Part shown: positions 8,114 through 17,500 of the stretch, piece by piece
Layout: every line of letters starts with the position of its first letter
Numbering within the stretch: position 1 is the first letter of the stretch
Origin: a virus
Length of the DNA: 38,492 nucleotides
Virus record (IMG/VR): IMGVR_UViG_3300046804_000446
Coordinates: 1-38,492 of that record
Strand: one strand, 5' to 3'
Made by a program: the position numbers and the translations under genes
Notes under the pieces: model-generated
What the model was told of the DNA's origin: nothing
The model's database searches: none
The model's input: the letters and a program-made list of their open reading frames with translations, nothing else

Positions 8114-8632
8114 ATGGCACTGCCCAATAAAGTCCTACCCGGTTTTTCGGCATCGCTGTGGTGCCAGTCTGCGGCCACGCCGACGCCGCTTACCACGGCG
8201 AACCTTTCGGTGTGGGCCTCTCAGGTTCAGACCATCGTTGGCACCGCGGCTGGTGGCACCGGCTCTGCTGGTCAGCAATTGAACGTCGAGGCCGTGCCTG
8301 CATTTGGTCAAGACGATGCCATGGCTAACTTCGCTGTGGCCGGCTCGCGTCAGTCGGACAAGATCCCGACTCAAGCAGCGCCCACCAGCATGACCATCAC
8401 GGCAGCTTGGAATCCTTCGGATGCCGGCCTGCTTCAGATGCGTGCTGACGCTTATAACGGCACCGTAGACCGCACGTTCGTTGTGGCTGCATACGACGGC
8501 TCCAATACCGTCGCATACGCCTTCAATGGCCGTGTTTCACAGTTCCAGATTGACGCGCAACCGGGTGCGGAAGCCAAGTGCATCTTCACCGTGCATCCGC
8601 GCGGCAATCAATACGGCTGGAGCAACAACTAA
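8114..8632 (+). CDS. Major tail tube protein, copy 2
   Basis: 172 residues; paralogue of the preceding gene. The two share the first 13 residues and, from QLNVEA onward, nearly all positions by eye; the middle (about residues 28-50) differs and is longer here (a Gly-rich GTAAGGTGSAGQQ insertion). In the identical stretch QSDKIPTQAAPTSMTITAAW many codons differ silently, so this is an old duplication held by purifying selection, not a recent copy or assembly error. Ribosome site GAGGTG precedes the ATG. The stop overlaps the next start (TAATG). Confidence 0.85.
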   Translation: MALPNKVLPGFSASLWCQSAATPTPLTTANLSVWASQVQTIVGTAAGGTGSAGQQLNVEAVPAFGQDDAMANFAVAGSRQSDKIPTQAAPTSMTITAAWNPSDAGLLQMRADAYNGTVDRTFVVAAYDGSNTVAYAFNGRVSQFQIDAQPGAEAKCIFTVHPRGNQYGWSNN

Positions 8633-8841
8633 TGATCAGCAAAGTCATCGAAGAAATCAGCTCGAGCTACGGTGACATTCGGTCATTGGCCCGGGCTGCG
8701 GAAGTCTCTCCCAAAGAGGTCGCCGCGGCCTTGGCTAAAGCAAAGCCGGGAACGGTGGAGCATGTCGTGTTGTCACTGCTGGCTGAGTACCATCCTGTGG
8801 CTGAAGCCCCAGTTGAGAAGCCGGTGGTAAAAGAAGAGTAG
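8632..8841 (+). CDS. Small tail-module protein of unknown function
   Basis: 69 residues from the ATG that overlaps the previous stop (TAATG), implying translational coupling with tail tube copy 2. The N-terminal half (SYGDIRSLARAAEVSPKEVA) looks like a compact helix-turn-helix-type fold; the C-terminus is Pro/Glu/Val/Lys-rich and probably disordered. It lies between tube and chaperone genes, where small accessory tail proteins are common. I do not recognise a family. Confidence 0.6.
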   Translation: MISKVIEEISSSYGDIRSLARAAEVSPKEVAAALAKAKPGTVEHVVLSLLAEYHPVAEAPVEKPVVKEE

Positions 8842-8843
8842 AC

Positions 8844-9077
8844 ATGACAACGACAATACAAAATACGAATGACCTCCTAAACTTTTTGATCAGCCGATCC
8901 GGTTCTGGTGACAAGAACTGGTTCGGCTTTTCTGAACAGCGGATGACCTCCATCACGCTGGCGCATGACATCGCAAAGATGCATGCAGACAAGATGACAC
9001 CTGAAGAGGTTGTCAGATACGCAATCGAATTGAACAGCGCGATCTATCGTCTGATCATTCGGCCACCACAAGGATAA
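8844..9077 (+). CDS. Small tail-module protein of unknown function
   Basis: 77 residues, two bases after the previous stop. Mostly helical: NTNDLLNFLISR, a Gly/Ser turn, then TSITLAHDIAKMHADKMTPEE and VVRYAIELNSAIYRLII. It lies three bases before the tail chaperone gene with AAGGA before the next ATG, so it is part of the tail operon. No family recognised; a small chaperone or assembly factor is a guess from position. Confidence 0.6.
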   Translation: MTTTIQNTNDLLNFLISRSGSGDKNWFGFSEQRMTSITLAHDIAKMHADKMTPEEVVRYAIELNSAIYRLIIRPPQG

Positions 9078-9080
9078 GAC

Positions 9081-9539
9081 ATGAAACTCTCTGCCGCCTT
9101 TGGCGTTTCCGATCAAATTCGCATCAAGACTTTTGAGCTTCAGGGCCAAACGCTGCGCGTGCGCGTGCCTAGGACCAAAGACCTTGAGGAAATCGCGAAC
9201 AAGTGCGAAACGATTGATCAGGCCAAGTTCGCTGAGCGCTATCAAAAAGCCATTGCCGCATTTGACCGCAACGTGCAAGTTGATGGCATTGAATTTACCG
9301 ACGACGACGTGATCGTTGATGGCCGTTCGACTAAAGAGCTTGTGCAGACCTCCATGAAAATGGAGAATCGCATCGTTGAATACGTGAAGCTGCTTGTACC
9401 GGTTGACAACGGCACGATTGATGAATTGACGTATGAAGAGATCGAGGAAGAGTGGCCGTTTTCCATTCAGCTCGAGATCCTCAACAAGATTTCTGAAGCT
9501 ATTCAACCCGGATACAAGGACGCAAGAAAAAACTCCTAA
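9081..9539 (+). CDS. Tail assembly chaperone (lambda G-like), frameshift donor
   Basis: 152 residues in the unshifted form. It starts MKLSAAFGVSDQIRIKTFEL and contains acidic helices (TYEEIEEEWPFSIQLEILNK) typical of tail tube chaperones. Near its end the reading frame passes over A-AAA-AAC at 9527-9533, in the exact phase needed for a -1 slip, and then stops two codons later. In lambda-like phages the short product and a small amount of the shifted G-T fusion together coat the tape measure and recruit tube subunits. Position between tube and tape measure genes fits well. Confidence 0.82.
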   Translation: MKLSAAFGVSDQIRIKTFELQGQTLRVRVPRTKDLEEIANKCETIDQAKFAERYQKAIAAFDRNVQVDGIEFTDDDVIVDGRSTKELVQTSMKMENRIVEYVKLLVPVDNGTIDELTYEEIEEEWPFSIQLEILNKISEAIQPGYKDARKNS

Positions 9540-9592
9540 GGGACATCCGCGCACAAGCTAGAGCATACGTCTACGCACACGGTGGATGTCCC
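9527..9592 (+). promoter_or_regulatory. Programmed -1 ribosomal frameshift signal
   Basis: Slippery heptamer A-AAA-AAC at 9527-9533, read as (AG)A-AAA-AAC in the zero frame. Six bases later begins a perfect 9-base-pair stem: GGGACATCC (9540-9548) with GGATGTCCC (9584-9592), enclosing 35 bases that could fold further or form a pseudoknot. Spacing and stem match known bacterial -1 frameshift stimulators. A -1 slip joins the upstream frame straight into the open frame ending at 9886, giving a predicted fusion of 268 residues. Confidence 0.82.
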
Positions 9593-9886
9593 GATGAAAT
9601 ACCGGCAGACGATATGCGAAACATCGAGATTGCACTGTCAGATGGGTTTATAGGCAACAAGGGAATCTTGCTTGCCTTGAGCAATCTTGCTACTGGCAAT
9701 CTCAACGCAAAGCTTGCCAAGGGAGCGCGCGCCTTCACGATGAAGGACATCCTCCCTGCCACACACGACTACATCGTTCCTCCGCTTTCCGAGCAGGAGC
9801 AGCGCGAGCTTGCCAACGAACAACTATTGGGCTTCATGGTGTCAGCACCGGGAGCCGAAAAGTTCTTGGAGAAGTATCGTGGCTGA
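9533..9886 (+). CDS. Tail chaperone T domain, expressed only as -1 frameshift fusion
   Basis: The -1 frame is open from the slippery site to a TGA at 9884-9886, adding about 117 residues beginning LLRDIRAQARAYVYAHGGCP. An internal ATG at 9614 exists but lacks a clear ribosome site and would cut off the first third, so the fusion is the better model. The region is Ala/Leu rich with no enzymatic motif, as in lambda T. Its end overlaps the GTG start of the next gene by 8 bases. Confidence 0.8.
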   Translation, partial: LLRDIRAQARAYVYAHGGCPDEIPADDMRNIEIALSDGFIGNKGILLALSNLATGNLNAKLAKGARAFTMKDILPATHDYIVPPLSEQEQRELANEQLLGFMVSAPGAEKFLEKYRG

Positions 9887-10373
9887 CTACGAACATCTCT
9901 TTACTTGGAAAGAAGAAGGTTTTGCTGAGCTCGAGCAGCAATTGGCTCAGATGGTCCAAGGCTTCCAATCCGACAAAGTTGTGCAGGCCACTGTGGTCAA
10001 GGCCATGAAACGGGCCGTTGAGCCAATTAAAGAGCGGGCTATTTCATTGGCCCCCGTGGACAACGAAAACCCGCGTGATGCGTATCGACCAATCCACATG
10101 CGGGACACCATCAAGGCCACGGCTCGCATACCTTCTGATGCGGATCGAGAGTCTGTCTACACGAACCCCACCGACATTGCTATCGGCTTTGTATCGGTGA
10201 AGAAAAGTGCCGTGTCACTAGCCAATGAGTTCGGCACCTCCAAGCGGTCAGCAAAGCCATTTTTGCGTCCAGCACTAGCACAAGAAACGACAAAAGCAAT
10301 TGACATCCTACGGGATGAGTTATCCAACATCATCCCGGCCTACGCAGCTAGGCTGGAGAAGAAGAGGAAATAA
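9879..10373 (+). CDS. HK97 gp10-like neck/tail-completion protein, in an unusual position
   Basis: 164 residues from GTG 9879, chosen because GGAGAAG precedes it by a few bases and it overlaps the T stop; a longer frame from 9810 has no such site. The core shows VVKAMKRAVEPIKERAISLAP, then helical and strand elements, IAIGFVSVKKSAVSLANEFG and SAKPFLRPALAQE. The E-F-G-T then RPFxRPA-like pattern is the signature of the HK97-gp10/tail-component family. Such genes normally sit between head closure and tail terminator; here it lies between the chaperones and the tape measure. Confidence 0.8.
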   Translation: MADYEHLFTWKEEGFAELEQQLAQMVQGFQSDKVVQATVVKAMKRAVEPIKERAISLAPVDNENPRDAYRPIHMRDTIKATARIPSDADRESVYTNPTDIAIGFVSVKKSAVSLANEFGTSKRSAKPFLRPALAQETTKAIDILRDELSNIIPAYAARLEKKRK

Positions 10374-12829
10374 TGGCTAAGTCGCAAACAATCGCCCGCT
10401 TGGGCGTACAGATGGCGCTGGACTCCGCAGAGTTTAAGTCCGGCGCATCTAACGTCATTGTTGAGACTCAAAAGCTTCGCAATTCTGTTGCGCGTGAAAT
10501 GCGCGCTGCCGAAAAAGAAATTCAGACCCTCAAGTACGCAACTGAGGATTACGGCAAGACTGTCACCAAAGTAGCCCAGCTCGAACGCGAACTAGAGTCT
10601 GGCCGGTTTAAGAATCTCAAAAGCACAGAAGGTGGTCAGGCCGTTATTGCGCGTCTTCGCGAACAGGCCAAAGCCTATGATGAGGTAGCAGCTAAAGCCA
10701 AGACCGCGGCCACAGGTGGCCTCACAGAGCAGCAAAAGCTTCAGCTCACCTACCAAACCACTGACCTTGTCACGCAGATTGCGTCGGGCCAAAACGCACT
10801 GATTGCACTGCTCCAGCAGGGTGGTCAGTTGAAGGACTCGATGGGCGGCTTCCAAGGCATGTTCCGCGCCTTGGCAAGTGTCATTACACCGTTCCGCGTT
10901 GCAGTGGCCGGTGCTGCTTCCGCAGTCGGTCTTTTGGCGCTTGCGTTCTACAAAGGATCGGAAGAATCTCAGCGCCTGCGCGACGACATGATCTTGACCG
11001 GCAACTATGCCGGCATGACGCAACGAAAGTTCTTTGAACTATCAGAGACTATCGCCAATAAGCTCAATGTCACAGTTGGCGACTCTAAAACAGTCTTTGG
11101 TCAACTTGTTGCATCTGGCAAGTTCACCCAGCAGTCGATTGGTTCTGTTGGTGAAGCAATCTTGCGTATTGCAGATCTAAGTGGCAAAAGCGCAGATGAA
11201 ATTGCCAAGGATCTTATTCCTGCATTTGATGGCTCAGCTTCTTCTGTTAAGAACCTCAACGACAAGATGCATTTCTTGACGCTTGAGCAGTACAGAAACA
11301 TTGAAGCGTTGGAAAAGCAAGGGCGCACTCAAGAAGCCGCGCAGCTTGCTGCTGATGCACTTAACGATAAGCTTTCGACTCAAGAGCGTCGGTTGGGCAG
11401 TCTTGAGCGCATGTGGAAGGCTATCACCACAACCGCTAGTGCCGCGTGGGACGCATTGCTTGGCCTTGGTCGCGCAGAATCGCCTGAAGAACGTATTGAG
11501 AAGCTGACAAAGCAGATCAATAAGATGGCGATGACGCTTCAAGGCGCAAATCCTGATTCTATCTATACGGATAAGCTTCGGGACAGCATGATTGCCAAGA
11601 TGAAAGAGCTTGGCGAGGAGATGCGTAAGCAACAAGAGAAACAAGAAGAAGAGCAAGCTAATCGCAAACAGACTGACCTGATCAATCGATACGCAGCAGC
11701 CGGTGGGCTGCAAAAGCAGCTTGCGCTTGAAGACGAATTCTTAAAGCTAAGCACTCAAAATAAATATCAGAATGCCATGTTTAACGCTGGCATGACTCAG
11801 AAGATTTATCTTGAAGCAGAGGAAAAAACTGAGCTTGCACGTCAAGAGATGGCGCGTAAGAACAGAGATCAGAACAACGTATTTGAAAAACAGAACGCGG
11901 CTATCCTCGCGCAGCAGATCATTGAGATTGAGCGAGACAAACGTCTGAAGCTCAGAGAGATGGCATTGCGTGAGACATTGTCTATACAGGCAATGATCGA
12001 AGAACTTGACGAAGCAATGGCTACAGAAATTGGCCGCAAGAACGAAGTTTTCAACAGCTTAATTCGTGCAAATCAAGCAAACAAAGAAGGTCTTGAGATC
12101 GATCAACGTAAGCTTGAGTTGCAAAGGAATTTGATTGGCGCGACAGCTCAAGAAGCTGCGCTAGAAAATATTCGGCTCAAATACGAAGAACAGCGTCGAG
12201 CACTTAGGAACAATCGCGACGTTGATGATGAGAGAAAAGGTCAGCTTGAGCGTCAGATTGATCAAGCCGAGCAAATCGAACGCGCCAATGCGGCCATCCA
12301 AGACTCAATCATTCGGATTGGTCAGGTGTACGACGCAGTGTTTGGAAACATGATGAATGCCATCGAGCGGTTTGTGCGTACCGGCAAGATGTCGTTCCGC
12401 GACTTGGCCCGCAGCATCATTCAAGACCTGATAATGATTCAGATTAGGGCGCAGGCCACGGCACTGTTTTCGATGCTAATGGGCAATATTGGTGCTGCGT
12501 TCCGCTACGGTACCAACATTGGCTCGCAGCAAACCAGCATGCTTGCAGCTCAAGACGCCTTCTTTAAGGCCGATGGCGGTCCTGTGGTTGGCAATCAGCC
12601 GTACATCGTTGGCGAGCGCGGGCCTGAGCTTTTTGTGCCGCGTGGTGCTGGCACCATCATTCCCAATCATGCGATGGGTGCGGCAAGCACGACAAACGTG
12701 ACCAACAACTACATCAACGCAATTGATGTGAAGAGCTTTGAAGATCGATTGCTTGGCAGTGCTAACACAATTTGGGCGGCTAACCTGTACGCTCAAAAGC
12801 GCTTGCCCTTGGGCACCGGGAGAATGTAA
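10373..12829 (+). CDS. Tail length tape measure protein (lambda H-like)
   Basis: 818 residues; sets tail length and is ejected with DNA. Order: an N-terminal helical region with heptads (about 20-110); the lambda-type TMP domain with NALIALLQQGGQL, a hydrophobic segment FRVAVAGAASAVGLLALAF (about 170-190, possible membrane-inserting helix) and DMILTGNYAGMT (about 205); a long charged coiled coil (about 370-640); and a C-terminal domain RTGKMSFRDLARSIIQDLI ending in GGPVVGNQPYIVGERGPELF, typical of the lambda TMP C-terminal family. At roughly 1.5 angstrom per residue (a known rule of thumb) the tail would be about 120 nm. Its TAATG start overlaps the preceding stop. Confidence 0.93.
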   Translation: MAKSQTIARLGVQMALDSAEFKSGASNVIVETQKLRNSVAREMRAAEKEIQTLKYATEDYGKTVTKVAQLERELESGRFKNLKSTEGGQAVIARLREQAKAYDEVAAKAKTAATGGLTEQQKLQLTYQTTDLVTQIASGQNALIALLQQGGQLKDSMGGFQGMFRALASVITPFRVAVAGAASAVGLLALAFYKGSEESQRLRDDMILTGNYAGMTQRKFFELSETIANKLNVTVGDSKTVFGQLVASGKFTQQSIGSVGEAILRIADLSGKSADEIAKDLIPAFDGSASSVKNLNDKMHFLTLEQYRNIEALEKQGRTQEAAQLAADALNDKLSTQERRLGSLERMWKAITTTASAAWDALLGLGRAESPEERIEKLTKQINKMAMTLQGANPDSIYTDKLRDSMIAKMKELGEEMRKQQEKQEEEQANRKQTDLINRYAAAGGLQKQLALEDEFLKLSTQNKYQNAMFNAGMTQKIYLEAEEKTELARQEMARKNRDQNNVFEKQNAAILAQQIIEIERDKRLKLREMALRETLSIQAMIEELDEAMATEIGRKNEVFNSLIRANQANKEGLEIDQRKLELQRNLIGATAQEAALENIRLKYEEQRRALRNNRDVDDERKGQLERQIDQAEQIERANAAIQDSIIRIGQVYDAVFGNMMNAIERFVRTGKMSFRDLARSIIQDLIMIQIRAQATALFSMLMGNIGAAFRYGTNIGSQQTSMLAAQDAFFKADGGPVVGNQPYIVGERGPELFVPRGAGTIIPNHAMGAASTTNVTNNYINAIDVKSFEDRLLGSANTIWAANLYAQKRLPLGTGRM

Positions 12830-13479
12830 TGTCATTCCAAACCATTGTTGACATCCAACAGTCCATGACGGTGAACAACCGTCGTACCGTCGGCCAGCAG
12901 GTCACCCGCGGTGGTCAGATCAGAACGGCTCAGTACCTCACGTCGGTGCCTTGGGTCTTCACGATCACGCCTCATAACTATCTGTACTACCCGCAGGTCC
13001 GAGATGTCATTCAGACAATCGACAACCTAGACCGACAACTCCCGGCCAATATCACGTTCAACAGCACTACGCTGCAGTGGTTCACAGAGTACAAAGGCGG
13101 TCTAACTACCGTCCAAGCTTCTGCCCTGACGTTGGATTCAGTTCCACCTGCCAACTCGCAAACCATCACAGTAGGCAATCTTCCTTCTGTTGCATCTAGT
13201 ACGGTGGTGTTTGCGGCCGGCGATTTCCTGCAGCTTGGCAGCTACGTGTACAAAGTTACACAAGCTGTTTTGCGCGGATCTGGATCTACGGTGTCTGTAA
13301 ACCTGCATCGTCCGGTGATCGGCACGCCATCCACAGGCACTTTGACCGCAGTTGGTAAGGATGTGTATTTCCCGGTCTATGCAGAGGTCTGCCCGACCTA
13401 CACGCTTACGCCCATGACTAACGGCGCATTCGTGGCGTGGGATCAACCGTTCGTGTTTCGGGAGAATGTCGCGCCATGA
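12829..13479 (+). CDS. Tail tip/distal tail protein, family uncertain
   Basis: 216 residues, start overlaps the tape measure stop (TAATG). Beta-rich: WVFTITPHNYLYYPQVRDVI, a central insert with QTITVGNLPSVASSTVVFAA and DFLQLGSYVYKVTQ, then a C-terminal VYAEVCPTYTLTP. The inner FAAGDFLQLGSYVYKV section looks like a DUF2460/distal-tail style barrel inserted in a larger fold. Position equals lambda M (tape measure, then M, L), so it is probably a tail tip component. I cannot name a specific family with confidence. Confidence 0.72.
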   Translation: MSFQTIVDIQQSMTVNNRRTVGQQVTRGGQIRTAQYLTSVPWVFTITPHNYLYYPQVRDVIQTIDNLDRQLPANITFNSTTLQWFTEYKGGLTTVQASALTLDSVPPANSQTITVGNLPSVASSTVVFAAGDFLQLGSYVYKVTQAVLRGSGSTVSVNLHRPVIGTPSTGTLTAVGKDVYFPVYAEVCPTYTLTPMTNGAFVAWDQPFVFRENVAP

Positions 13480-14129
13480 CCACCACCATGAATGCGCTTA
13501 ACAGCGCAAACATTCGGCACGCAGAGTTTGTAAAGCTTTCGGTTGGCAATCCTGCTTCCCCGACTGTTTATACGTTCTGTAATGCTGCTGCGCCCATCAC
13601 GGTTGGTGGCAACACCTTCAGCTCACTTGGTGCGCTGCTGGCCGTTGGAGAGGTCCAGCGGGACGTTAAGGCCACGTCGTTTGACATGTCCATTAGCCTG
13701 ACCGGCATCGATCCAAACTATGTCGCGCTCATTCTTTCAAGCAACATTAAAGGCAGCACCGTAGAGGTCTGGCGCGGCTTTCTGGACTCTGACAATCAGA
13801 TCATCACGACGCCCACGCTTCAGTTCTTCAAGCGCTGGCAAGGCATCATCAATAACGTCAGCATCTCTGAAGATTTCAATTCACAGATCAGACAACGAAT
13901 TGCCACATGCGTGATCACTTGCTCGAGCATGCGTCGAGTGCTTGAGAACAGAATTGCTGGCATCAAAACCAACAAGACGATTTGGCAATCAATCTATGCT
14001 AACGACATTTCTATGAGTCGAGTAGATGCCATCTCTAACACGTACTTTGACTTCGGCGGCAAGCCTAACGTCGGTGGCATTTCTAGCCCCGGCGGTTCAC
14101 AAGACATTCCAGAGACACAACAAAATTGA
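13476..14129 (+). CDS. Tail tip hub protein, DUF2163-like
   Basis: 217 residues from the ATG at 13476 (ATGA overlap with the previous stop). ANIRHAEFVKLSVGNPASP opens a beta fold; VEVWRGFLDSDNQIITTPTL then FKRWQGIINNVSIS and a strand-rich RQRIATCVITCSSMRR resemble DUF2163/lambda L-like tip proteins (the VEVWRGFL and FKGxI-type hairpins). The C-terminus is flexible, ending GGSQDIPETQQN. Its place after the distal tail protein and before the J-type tip protein matches the lambda L position. Confidence 0.74.
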   Translation: MTTTMNALNSANIRHAEFVKLSVGNPASPTVYTFCNAAAPITVGGNTFSSLGALLAVGEVQRDVKATSFDMSISLTGIDPNYVALILSSNIKGSTVEVWRGFLDSDNQIITTPTLQFFKRWQGIINNVSISEDFNSQIRQRIATCVITCSSMRRVLENRIAGIKTNKTIWQSIYANDISMSRVDAISNTYFDFGGKPNVGGISSPGGSQDIPETQQN

Positions 14130-14572
14130 TTCGCGAAGCCTCCAAATTTGATCTTGATGAATGCGTGCGGATGATGCGGCAATACGCATCTGAAGCGCCG
14201 ATCCTTAAGCTTAGGGACGCGCAATATCACGATGAAAAGCACATACGTGAACTGCTGATGTCCCTGATCATCGGCAGAGGCTTTGTGTTGGTGGATAGTG
14301 AGTACAGAGGAATGGCCGCGGCCATCGTCGTGCCCAACGTTTGGTGTCCTGAGATAAATGAGGTTCGAGAGCTTGCTTGGTGGGTTGACCCAGAGCACAG
14401 GAATGGAACAATTGGCGGCAAGCTGTTTTTGGTCTTTAACAAGAAAGCACAAGAGTTGGTAGACCAAGGCAGAGCGGAGATGACGATCATCTCTCTGATG
14501 CCTCAAAGCCCAAAGATTGATTTGGAGAGTCGCGGATTTAAGAAGATCGACTCTACATACTGTAAGGAATAA
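14126..14572 (+). CDS. GNAT-like acetyltransferase in the tail tip module
   Basis: 148 residues from TTG 14126 (TTGA overlap with the previous stop). The layout matches the GNAT fold: N-terminal IREASKFDLDECVRMMRQYA, a strand GFVLVDSEYRGMAAAIVV, then ELAWWVDPEHRNGTIGGKLF (the R/Q-x-x-G-x-G/A acetyl-CoA loop in the form HRNGTIGGKL) and a final YCKE after a GFKK turn. The enzyme would move an acetyl group from acetyl-CoA to an unknown target. It occupies the place where many lambda-like phages carry K (NlpC/P60 peptidase) and I. Target and role in the particle are unknown. Confidence 0.8.
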   Translation: MIREASKFDLDECVRMMRQYASEAPILKLRDAQYHDEKHIRELLMSLIIGRGFVLVDSEYRGMAAAIVVPNVWCPEINEVRELAWWVDPEHRNGTIGGKLFLVFNKKAQELVDQGRAEMTIISLMPQSPKIDLESRGFKKIDSTYCKE

Positions 14573-14575
14573 GAG

Positions 14576-17500
14576 ATGGTCGGAACAATGATTGCAACCG
14601 CGATCCTCGGCGCTGCAGCCGTGGGCACGTTTGCTTATGCCGCGACCGCTTTTGCTGTCAACTTTGCGTTGTCTTATGTAGTCAACCGCGTGTTTGGCGC
14701 AAAGCCTCCGGGCCAGCAAGACAACGGGGTTCGTCAGCAAATCCCGCCAAGTGCGGACAACTCAATACCGATTGTTTACGGTGATGCGTGGCTGGGCGGC
14801 ACGTTTGTCGATGCGGTCCTGACCACAGACAACCAAGCGATGTACTACGTCTTGGCGATCTCTAACATTTCGCCAAACGGTCAGTTCACTTATGACACCA
14901 CCAAGTTCTATTACGGTGATCGGCTAGTCACTTTTGCTCCCGGCACCAATCGCGTCGCCTCTTTGACCGATGGCGCAGGCAATGTCGACACCAAGATAAA
15001 CAATTATCTCTACATCAACCTGTACACCTCCAACGCAGCTGGTGTTATCACGCCTGTGCTTGGATCTGCACCCAATGTGGTCATGGGCGGTGCGGACATT
15101 CCCGCGGCTTTGCGTTGGCCTGCTAGCGGCCGTCAAATGAACGGCCTTGCGTTTGCAATCGTCTATTTGAAGTATTCGTCTGATGCTGGAGCCACTGGTC
15201 TTCAGCCTTTGACGTTTAAGGTCAGCCATGCACTCAACGGGACTGGCGTGGCAAAGCCGGGTTCTGTGCTTCAAGACTATTTGACGAACACGGTGTATGG
15301 CGGTGCTGTGCCTATCGCTAACGTCGATACAGCAGCTTGTGCGGCGCTAGATACGTATTCGGATCAAACCATTACCTACACACCCGCGGGTGGAGGTTCT
15401 GCCACGCAAGCTCGCTATCGAATCAATGGTGTTATTGACACGGGCGAAACCGTGCTAAACAACATCGAAAAGATTTTGCTGGCATGCGACTCATGGATCA
15501 GCTATCAGGCTGAGTCGGGTCAGTGGGCGCCTGTTATTAACAAAGCCGAAGCAACCAGCTTTGCGTTTAACGACAGCAACATCATTGGCGATATCCGGGT
15601 ATCGGCCACTGACATCACTTCGAGCATCAATCAGGTTGAGCTGTCGTTCCCGTGGAAAGAGAACAAAGACAAGCCCGGTTATGTATTCCTAGACTTAGCC
15701 GTTCTCAATCCTTCGTTGCTTTATCCAAATGAGCCGGTAAACAAGTACAGCGTGACCATGAGCATGGTCAATGACTCTGTTCAGGCGCAGTACCTTGGTA
15801 ACCGCATGCTCGAGCAGGCTCGCGAAGATCTGATTGTTTCGTTTAACACTGCCTACCCGGGCATTCAGGTCAATGCTGGTGACGTTGTCAGTGTGACCAA
15901 TGCGGCCTACGGTTGGACCGATAAACTGTTCCGCGTCATCAAGGTCAACGAAACCTCACTGCCTGATGGCAACCTTGGCGCACGATTTGAACTTAGCGAA
16001 TACAACGCTGCCGTTTATGACGACATGTCAATCACGGCATTCACGCCTGCGCCGAATTCAGATCTTCAGTCCGGCTATTACTTCCCGGCTTTAGCGGCTC
16101 CTACGGTCACCGATCAAGCGCCGACCATTCAGCCTCCAACCTTTAGTGTGGTCTGCCAACTGCCCACGACAGTTCGCGTTACCAAGGTCACGCTGTACTA
16201 CACAACTTCGGCCACACCCAGCACAAGCGATTGGAAGGTATGGGGCACTGAATCTTCCTCTAACACCGCGGCTTTCACTCCGGGGCTTTCGCTGAAATTC
16301 CCCAACGTCAATCTTGCGCCGACAACCTACTACTTTGCGTTCTCTGTTGAGAATGAGATTTCTATTTCTCAACTGTCGGCCACTTCAAGCGCATTTGTTT
16401 GGGCGCCTTCTGCTTCAGTAGGGCCAACTGGGCCAACCGGATCAAGTGGTGCAACCGGACCAACAGGAAGTTCCGGTCCTACGGGTTCATCAGGTCCAAC
16501 AGGTGCATCAGGTACACAGAATGCCAAGCCGACTGTGTATCAATGGGCTTTGTCTATCCCGTCAATTAGCGGGACTTCAACCTACACATGGGCAACTGGC
16601 GCATTCACGCCGACCCCCGCAGGATGGTCTACTTCCATCACATCTTCGCCAAGCGCAGGCTTTACGCTTTGGGCGGCTACGGTCAATCTGACTGATACCG
16701 CAACTGCCACCACATCTACGATCAATTGGACGCTTGCAAGCATCGTTGCGAGTGGCTATGCGGGGCTTCAAGGTGGCACGGCGCGTATCTGCTTTGCGCG
16801 AGTGCCCAACAACCCGACACCCGTATCGGGCAACATCACCACTACGGGATCAAGCTCCTATCCGACAAGCGGTCAGTCTTTGTCTACTTGGGGCTTCTCT
16901 GCGACTTGGGGCGCATCCGATCCCAACCCGTCAAGCACCGACTCTCTGTATCAGGCTGACGGTATCTATGACCCGACAACGGGCAACACGGTTTGGTCCA
17001 CGCCTTATATCTCAAGTCTAAAGGTCGGAACACTCTCGGCCATTACGGTCAACACGGGTGCGTTGACGGTTCAAAACACACTAACTGTCAACACGTTGGG
17101 CAAGATTCAGGGTGGTCAAACAGACTACAACACGGGTACTGGTTTCTTCCTTGGCTATAGCGGTTCAGCTTATAAGTTTTCAATTGGCTCAGCATCTGCA
17201 TCTTTGCTATGGGATGGTTCTTCATTAAGCCTTACCGGCGCAAGCAATCTTGATATTGGTGGCACAGCTAAATTTTCAGGGAACAATTCATCTCTTGGTC
17301 AGAATGTGACCATGTGGGTGCAAGGCTCTGCTACTACATCAACAAGTTTACTTGTTCAAAATTCATATCTTAGTGGTTACTGCATTCAAGCCAATCATCT
17401 TGGAAGTTCTGCAAGTAGTAATCAAGGATCAGGTATTCTTGGTTCCGGTGCAATTACCGGCGTATTTGGTACAACTTCAACATCTTCTGTTGCTCAAGCC

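Noticed and set aside
9614-9886. Separate gene from ATG 9614
   Set aside because: No ribosome site, and the frame is open to the slippery site 81 bases earlier; the frameshift fusion explains it better.
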